A stretch of DNA of 64,000 bases, taken from Dermabacteraceae bacterium TAE3-ERU5 (lineage in GTDB: Bacteria; Actinomycetota; Actinomycetes; Actinomycetales; Dermabacteraceae). Numbering within the stretch: position 1 is the first letter of the stretch; every line of letters begins with the position of its first letter. This document shows, in pieces, positions 58,983 through 64,000 of the stretch. The translations under genes and the position numbers were made by a program. The stretch spans positions 124,001 through 188,000 of the forward strand of contig JAHUUK010000003.1 in assembly GCA_019218375.1 (NCBI GenBank). Reading direction: 5' to 3'. A model generated the notes under the pieces. That model saw nothing but the letters and a program-made list of their open reading frames with translations. It had not been told where the DNA came from and made no database searches.

Positions 58983-59849
58983 GTGTTTTCCCCAAATTTC
59001 CTGGCTAATTTCATCATCGCCCTACGTGAAGGGCTTGAGATGGTGCTGGTAGTGGGCATAATTGCCGCATACCTGAGAAAAACCGATAGGCAGTGCGCGC
59101 TACCTAAAATGTGGCTGGGAGTTTCGCTCGCCGCGCTACTCCCATTAGGACTTGGCGCAATTTTGACTTACGGCCCTAAAGGACTTTCGTTTACGGCGCA
59201 GGAAACAATCGGTGGCGTATTGTCCGTAGTTGCGACTGCGATGATTACCGGAATGCTTTTTTGGATGGGCAAACAAGCGCGCCACCAAAAACGCGAATTA
59301 GAGGGAAAAATTGAGGACGCGCTGGCAAACGGCAGCGACTGGGCCTTGGTCAGCATCGCCGTCATAGCCGTCGGGCGTGAGGGCCTGGAAACCGCTCTGA
59401 TGGTCTGGGCTACCGTCAAATCTTCCGTGGATAACAGTGTGGCCGCGACCAGTGTCGGTCTGTTTAGCGGGTTCGCGGTGGCGATCGTGCTCGGATACCT
59501 GATCTATCGCGGGGCGCTGCACCTGAACCTGCGCCTGTTCTTCGTTTTCACCGGCTACTTCCTGATCCTGGTAGCGGCCGGAATCCTTTCCTACGGCGTG
59601 CATGACCTCCAGGAAGCGGGCCTCCTACCGGGGCTAAACAGCTACGCCTGGGATCTCAGCGCGCACTACCCGGCGCAGGGCTCTTTCGCCCACTTCGCCT
59701 ACATCGCGCTGAACGCGATGTTCCAGTTCCACCTGCAGCCGAGCGTGCTGCAGGTCGTGGCCTGGCTTATCTACGCGCTTCCGGTAACGGTGCTGTTCGC
59801 GCGGGCTACCAAAATCCCTACCCCCAAGACCGTGTCCACCAGGGCATAA
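58983..59849 (+). CDS. efeU: FTR1-family iron permease EfeU
   Basis: 288-residue, seven-helix high-affinity iron permease. Both REGLE motifs of the Ftr1/EfeU family are present, ALREGLEMVLVV (13-24) and VGREGLETALMV (~127-138), whose Glu residues guide ferric iron. It forms the membrane part of the EfeUOB ferrous iron uptake system. Start is GTG at 58983 with GAAAGAG upstream. efeO follows after a few bases. The proximal part of the gene is AT-richer than its neighbours. Confidence 0.94.
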   Translation: MFSPNFLANFIIALREGLEMVLVVGIIAAYLRKTDRQCALPKMWLGVSLAALLPLGLGAILTYGPKGLSFTAQETIGGVLSVVATAMITGMLFWMGKQARHQKRELEGKIEDALANGSDWALVSIAVIAVGREGLETALMVWATVKSSVDNSVAATSVGLFSGFAVAIVLGYLIYRGALHLNLRLFFVFTGYFLILVAAGILSYGVHDLQEAGLLPGLNSYAWDLSAHYPAQGSFAHFAYIALNAMFQFHLQPSVLQVVAWLIYALPVTVLFARATKIPTPKTVSTRA

Positions 59850-59874
59850 CCAAAATATGAAAGGCATTTCCCCC

Positions 59875-61164
59875 ATGCGTAAACCCCTCATGACGGCATC
59901 CGTGCTGCTGCTCGCCCTCGGATTCTCCGGCTGCGTGGACAACGGTTCCTCGGCCAAGCAGGCCGAAGGACCCCTCAAGGTCACCATCACCGACACCGAA
60001 TGCAAGGTTTCGGGCAACACCGCTCCTTCCGGCAAGATCGTTTTCAAGGTGACCAACGAAGGCACCGTGCCCAACGAGTTCGAGATCCTGGCCGCAGACA
60101 AGCTGCAGATCATGAGCGAAAAGGAAAACATCGGCCCCGGCACCAGCGTCGAGCTGACCACCGCCCTGGGTGAGGGCGAATACTTCACCGCCTGCAAGCC
60201 GAACATGGTCGGTGCCCTGGTGGGAGACGCCAAGTTCACCGTCACCAAGGGTGAAGAGGTGCAGATTTCGGCCGACCAGAAGAAGGTAGAAGAGGCCGCG
60301 GTCGCCAACTACACCGCGTACGTCAAGGACCAGACCGGCATCCTGCTGGATAAGACCAAGCAGTTCGCGCAGGCCTACCAGTCCGGTGACATGGACACCG
60401 CCCGCAAGCTCTACCCCGTGGCTCGCGTGTTCTACGAGCGTATCGAGCCGACCGCTGAGGCTTTCGGCATCGAAGAGCCGGGCGACCTCGACGGCGCTCT
60501 CGACCTGCGTATCCAGGACCTCGCTAACGACGAGCACAAGCAGGTGACCGATCCCGAGCTGCTCAAGCAGTGGACCGGCTGGCACCGCATCGAAGCCGAC
60601 CTGTTTGCGCAGGACCCGGCGTTCAAGTTCCAGGACGATGCCGCCCGCAAGGCCGAGGCCGAGCTGCTGGTCAAGAACACCCAGGCCCTGTACGACCTGG
60701 TTTACGACAAGGTGGACGGCCCGAACGGCAAGAAGTTCACCGTCAGCCTCGAGGACGTCACCACCGGCGCTAGCGGCCTGCTCGAAGAGGTTGCCCTCGG
60801 CAAGATCGTCGGCGAAGAAGAGACCTTCTCCCACACCGACCTCTCCGATTTCCAGGCCAACCTGGACGGCGCGCGCGTGGCCTACGGCAACGTAAAGCCG
60901 CTGGTAGAAGCCAAGGATCCGAAGCTGGCCGAGAAGATCGACGCGGGCTTCAAGGAGATCCAGGGCATGCTCGATAGCCACCGTAACGGTGAGGTCGATG
61001 GCGTGCCGACGTTCGTTGATTACTCGACCATCGCCGCCGTCCAGAAGGACGCGGGCGTAGCTCCCGGCGACGCCGATTACACCGCTGAGCAGCGCAAGTT
61101 CTCCGACGCGGTAAATGGCCTGGCCGAAAACCTGGCCAAGGTGCAGGGAATCATCCTGCACTGA
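59875..61164 (+). CDS. efeO: Iron uptake lipoprotein EfeO
   Basis: About 429 residues. A lipobox LGFSGC at the end of the signal peptide anchors it to the membrane. The N-terminal cupredoxin domain (TITDTECKVSG... GEYFTACKPNM) and the C-terminal M75 domain with HxxE in GWHRIEADLF are both present, so this is the full two-domain EfeO that binds iron and passes it to EfeU. ATG at 59875 (MRKPLMTASV) has AAAGG ten bases upstream; ATG at 59857 would add six residues. Middle gene of efeUOB. Confidence 0.94.
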   Translation: MRKPLMTASVLLLALGFSGCVDNGSSAKQAEGPLKVTITDTECKVSGNTAPSGKIVFKVTNEGTVPNEFEILAADKLQIMSEKENIGPGTSVELTTALGEGEYFTACKPNMVGALVGDAKFTVTKGEEVQISADQKKVEEAAVANYTAYVKDQTGILLDKTKQFAQAYQSGDMDTARKLYPVARVFYERIEPTAEAFGIEEPGDLDGALDLRIQDLANDEHKQVTDPELLKQWTGWHRIEADLFAQDPAFKFQDDAARKAEAELLVKNTQALYDLVYDKVDGPNGKKFTVSLEDVTTGASGLLEEVALGKIVGEEETFSHTDLSDFQANLDGARVAYGNVKPLVEAKDPKLAEKIDAGFKEIQGMLDSHRNGEVDGVPTFVDYSTIAAVQKDAGVAPGDADYTAEQRKFSDAVNGLAENLAKVQGIILH

Positions 61165-61204
61165 TTCAGGCAGTAAACGGCACAGATTGTAGGTAGGCAA
61201 CACC

Positions 61205-62575
61205 ATGGATGAACGCGATAACACCAAGCAGTATGAGGTCCCGCAGCAGCCGGGCCCGGTGGCTCCCGCCGCGCCCCAGGAGACGGAGGAAAACCACTCC
61301 GGCGGTCTGGGCAGGCGGGCACTCCTAGGGGCGGCCGGAGCCGGGATAGCGGCGGCGGGGATCGGCGGCTACGCCCTCGGGCGCAGCGGCGGTCCTAACG
61401 CGCAGGACCCGGTCACGCTCAGGTACGACTATCGCGGACAGCGCCAGTCGGGCATTCTTACCCCCGCCCAGGACTACATGTTCACGGCAGCCTACGATCT
61501 GCGCACCACCTCTCGGGAACAGCTCATCGATCTGCTCGGCCGCTGGAGCGTGGCCGCCGAACAGATGATGGCAGGGGACCTGGTGGGCGGCGAGCCGCTC
61601 GCCAACCGCCAGGCCCCTCCCGTGGACACCGGCGAGGCCTGGGGCTACCCGCCCAGCGGCCTCACCATCACCTTCGGCTTCGGAGCCACCCTCTTCCAGA
61701 CCGCAGACGGCCAGGACAGGTTCGGGGTTGCCGACAAAATGCCGCAGGTGCTCAAAGACGGCACCCCCCGCTTCGCTAACGAGGCGCTGCGCCCCGAAGA
61801 GTGCGACGGTGACCTGCTGATCCAGGCTTGCAGCAACGACGCCCAGGTGGCGATGCACGCGGTGCGCAACCTGACCCGTATTGCCTTCGGCACGGCGCGT
61901 CTGCGCTGGAGCCAGATGGGGTACGGTCGCACCTCCTCCACCACCGTGCAGCAGGAGACTCCGCGCAACCTGTTCGGTTTCAAGGACGGCACCAACAACC
62001 TGAAGGTGGAGGCGGGCGAAGAAGCGCTCAACAAGCACCTTTGGGTAGCCGAGGGCGATGATCCGGCGGCCGACTGGATGGCGGGCGGTACCTACTACGC
62101 GGCCCGTAAGATCCGCATGCTGCTGGAAATCTGGGACCGCCTGCGCCTGGTGGAGCAGGAGGAAGTAATCGGACGGGACAAGCGCCACGGCGCGCCGCTC
62201 AACATTCCCTCCCCGCACGGTAAGGACGAGTTCCAGCCCGTCGGCCTGGAAGAAATGGACGCCGAAGGCTCCCCGGTGATCCCGATGGACGCCCACGTAC
62301 GGCTCGTTTCCCCGTCGGCCAACAACGGCGCCACCATGCTGCGCCGCGGCTACAACTACACCAACGGCAACGACTCCCTGGGCAGAATCAACGCGGGCCT
62401 GTTCTTCATCGCTTTCGTGCGCGACCCGCGCAAGGACTTCTTCCCGGTACTGCGCCGCATGACCAACGAGGACGCCCTCACCGAATACATCCAGCACCAC
62501 GCGAGCGCGCTGTTTGCCATCCCACCGGGCATGGGAAGCGCCGACACGTTCGTGGGGCAGAAACTGTTTTCCTAG
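61205..62575 (+). CDS. efeB: Deferrochelatase/DyP-type peroxidase EfeB
   Basis: 456-residue heme peroxidase exported folded by the Tat system: the twin arginines are in GLGRRALLGAAGAG (R37, R38). GFKDGTNN (~256-263) is the DyP GxxDG motif with the distal Asp, and DAHVRLVSPSANNG contains the proximal heme His and conserved Arg region. EfeB oxidises ferrous iron or takes iron from heme for EfeU/EfeO. The ~35-residue hydrophilic stretch before the twin arginines is longer than usual. Third gene of efeUOB, closed by a hairpin. Confidence 0.95.
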   Translation: MDERDNTKQYEVPQQPGPVAPAAPQETEENHSGGLGRRALLGAAGAGIAAAGIGGYALGRSGGPNAQDPVTLRYDYRGQRQSGILTPAQDYMFTAAYDLRTTSREQLIDLLGRWSVAAEQMMAGDLVGGEPLANRQAPPVDTGEAWGYPPSGLTITFGFGATLFQTADGQDRFGVADKMPQVLKDGTPRFANEALRPEECDGDLLIQACSNDAQVAMHAVRNLTRIAFGTARLRWSQMGYGRTSSTTVQQETPRNLFGFKDGTNNLKVEAGEEALNKHLWVAEGDDPAADWMAGGTYYAARKIRMLLEIWDRLRLVEQEEVIGRDKRHGAPLNIPSPHGKDEFQPVGLEEMDAEGSPVIPMDAHVRLVSPSANNGATMLRRGYNYTNGNDSLGRINAGLFFIAFVRDPRKDFFPVLRRMTNEDALTEYIQHHASALFAIPPGMGSADTFVGQKLFS

Positions 62576-62588
62576 ACGGACGCTGAAC

Positions 62589-62630
62589 GAGGGCCGCAGG
62601 CGTGGCAGGAACATCACGCTCGCGGCCCTC
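62589..62630 (+). terminator. Terminator of the efe operon
   Basis: GAGGGCCGC pairs with GCGGCCCTC, with an inner CGTG/CACG and an outer GACGG/CCGTC; no T-run. Confidence 0.6.
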
Positions 62631-62651
62631 TGCCGTCCCCGCCCCCGGTGC

Positions 62652-62657
62652 TAGATT
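62652..62657 (+). promoter_or_regulatory. -10 element of the trkH-like gene
   Basis: TAGATT ends seven bases before the in-frame GTG at 62665. Confidence 0.45.
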
Positions 62658-62658
62658 G

Positions 62659-64000
62659 ATGCCCGTGCCTTATTCGGGAAACCTGCGCAGCAGGTTAAAA
62701 CCGCCGCAGCGTATCGCCCTTGCCATGCTCGCGGTGATGATAGCCGGTACCATCGCGCTGTCGCTGCCGGTAGCCTCCTATCCGCAGGCCCGCCCGCGCT
62801 TCATAGACTCCCTTTTCACGGCCGCCTCCGCGCTTTCCGTTACCGGCCTGATTACACAGGACACCCCCACCTTCTGGACGCCCTTCGGGCAGCTGGTGAT
62901 TCTCTGCCTAATCCAGGTGGGTGGCTTCGGAGTGATGGCGCTGGCCACCCTGCTTTCCCTGGCTACCGCCCGCAAGATCGGTTTGCAGGCGCGCATGAAC
63001 GCCGCCAACGAAACCAAGTCCGAAAGGATGGGGCAGGCCGCCTCCGCCGTGCGCGGCATCCTCATCATCACGATCATCGTGGAAACCACGGTGGCCGTGG
63101 TGCTCGGGCTGCGTTTCCATTACGGCTACGAAATGAGCCCCGGCCAGGCCGCCTGGAACGGCATATTCCACTCCGTCAGCGCCTTCAACAACGCGGGCTT
63201 TGCGCTGTTTAGTGACAGCCTGATGGGCTTCGCGGGCGACCCGCTAATCCTGCTCACCATCTCCTTCGCGGTGATAGTCGGCGGCATCGGTTTCCCGGTG
63301 ATCTTCGAACTGCTCAAGCGCTACCGCATGCCGCACTTCTGGTCGATGCACACCAAGCTCGTGCTCTCCGGCACGGCCGCGCTGCTGGCCATCGGCTGGC
63401 TCTACTGCCTGCTGCTGGAATGGAACAACCCGGACACGCTCGGCCCCATGCCCACCTGGCAAAAAATACTGGGCGGTTTCTTCCAGTCCGTCACCTCCCG
63501 CACGGCGGGCTTCAACGCGATGGATACCGGTCTGATGGAGCCGGGAAGCTGGCTCGGCACCGACATTTTGATGTTCATCGGAGCCAGCCCCGCAGGCACC
63601 GGCGGCGGCCTCAAAGTCACCACCCTGCTCGTCATCTTCTTCATCATGCGCAGCGAACTGCGTGCCGACAGGGCGGTGCTGATCTTCGGCAAACGCCTTT
63701 CGCGTTCCGTGCACCGCCAGGCGATCACGGTCATGTTCTTGATGATCGTGCTCGTGATTATCGCCAGCGTGATCCTGCTCGACCTCGAAGGGCAGCCGCT
63801 GGACAGGGTGCTGTTTGAGGTGGTGTCGGCCATCTCCACCACCGGGCTATCTACCGGAATCACGGCCAGCCTGCACGATGTTTCCAAACTCGTCCTGGTG
63901 ACGTTGATGTTCATAGGTAGGGTCGGCCCGATCACCCTCGGCACCGCCCTCGCGATTAGGCATCGCCCCGTCCTCTACACCCCCTCTAAGGAAAGGCCGA
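62659..64000 (+). CDS. TrkH/KtrB-family potassium uptake channel (3' end outside window)
   Basis: At least 447 codons, open to the window edge. Four selectivity-filter repeats of the Trk/Ktr/HKT superfamily are visible: SALSVTGLI, SAFNNAGFAL, SRTAGFNAM and SAISTTGLSTG. TSRTAGF and GxxxGGGLKVTT fit a TrkH/KtrB subunit that would work with a cytoplasmic TrkA/KtrA; none is seen before the edge. ATG at 62659 and GTG at 62665 are both possible; the -10 hexamer spacing favours the GTG as a leaderless start. Confidence 0.93.
   Translation, partial: MPVPYSGNLRSRLKPPQRIALAMLAVMIAGTIALSLPVASYPQARPRFIDSLFTAASALSVTGLITQDTPTFWTPFGQLVILCLIQVGGFGVMALATLLSLATARKIGLQARMNAANETKSERMGQAASAVRGILIITIIVETTVAVVLGLRFHYGYEMSPGQAAWNGIFHSVSAFNNAGFALFSDSLMGFAGDPLILLTISFAVIVGGIGFPVIFELLKRYRMPHFWSMHTKLVLSGTAALLAIGWLYCLLLEWNNPDTLGPMPTWQKILGGFFQSVTSRTAGFNAMDTGLMEPGSWLGTDILMFIGASPAGTGGGLKVTTLLVIFFIMRSELRADRAVLIFGKRLSRSVHRQAITVMFLMIVLVIIASVILLDLEGQPLDRVLFEVVSAISTTGLSTGITASLHDVSKLVLVTLMFIGRVGPITLGTALAIRHRPVLYTPSKERP

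Overview
The window is high-GC chromosomal DNA from an actinobacterium, most likely a member of the Actinomycetaceae or a close relative. Supporting signs are the order SRP RNA - dnaX - recR, the lysC-asd pair with an internal beta-subunit start, a fused rmlC-rmlD gene, the MetP/MetS transporter pair, a DUF6318-like protein, and many genes with a -10 hexamer directly in front of the start codon (leaderless transcription). The species cannot be fixed from the sequence alone.

Layout. 1-3644: an AddAB-like recombination helicase/nuclease pair on the minus strand, cut by the left edge. 3776-7722: a nucleobase permease with a C-terminal OHCU-decarboxylase-like domain, a 3-methyladenine glycosylase and a two-domain lipoprotein. 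7723-12065: an AT-richer island holding a decayed serine recombinase, a D12-class adenine methyltransferase, a ParB-like protein and a degraded stretch, bounded by tRNA-Ser(GGA). 12329-14125: the MetS/MetP importer. 14373-18057: SRP RNA, dnaX and recR. 18177-20263: an ABC-2 exporter. 20347-24949: NAD synthetase, aspartokinase and aspartate-semialdehyde dehydrogenase. 25072-28368: the dTDP-rhamnose operon rmlA-rmlB-rmlCD. 28432-29381: a gene-free stretch with palindromic repeat elements and a 60-bp tandem repeat.

The second half runs NDH-2 (29382-30698), SbcD-SbcC (30816-35068), a DUF456 protein, a POT peptide transporter, a methyltransferase, a DUF6318-like protein, an App1-like phosphatase, a low-molecular-weight tyrosine phosphatase, a long low-complexity surface protein, a YigZ protein, phosphoglucomutase, a membrane protein, PiT with its DUF47 partner, a conserved hypothetical, an aminotransferase, a ferredoxin-NADP reductase, a formate/nitrite channel, AIM24, the copper pair copA-copZ behind a CsoR-like operator, a membrane Ser/Thr kinase, a DsbA-like thioredoxin, tRNA-Thr(UGU), the iron operon efeUOB behind an IdeR-like box, and a TrkH potassium channel cut by the right edge.

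Functional links. DNA repair is heavily represented (AddAB-like, RecR, SbcCD, Tag). lysC and asd feed the lysine/threonine/methionine pathways. Phosphoglucomutase and the rml genes lie on the route to dTDP-rhamnose for cell-surface glycans. Metal handling is split between a copper exporter and an iron importer. The likeliest new system is the ParB-like/adenine methyltransferase pair in the island. No restriction nuclease is recognisable beside it, so its role is open.
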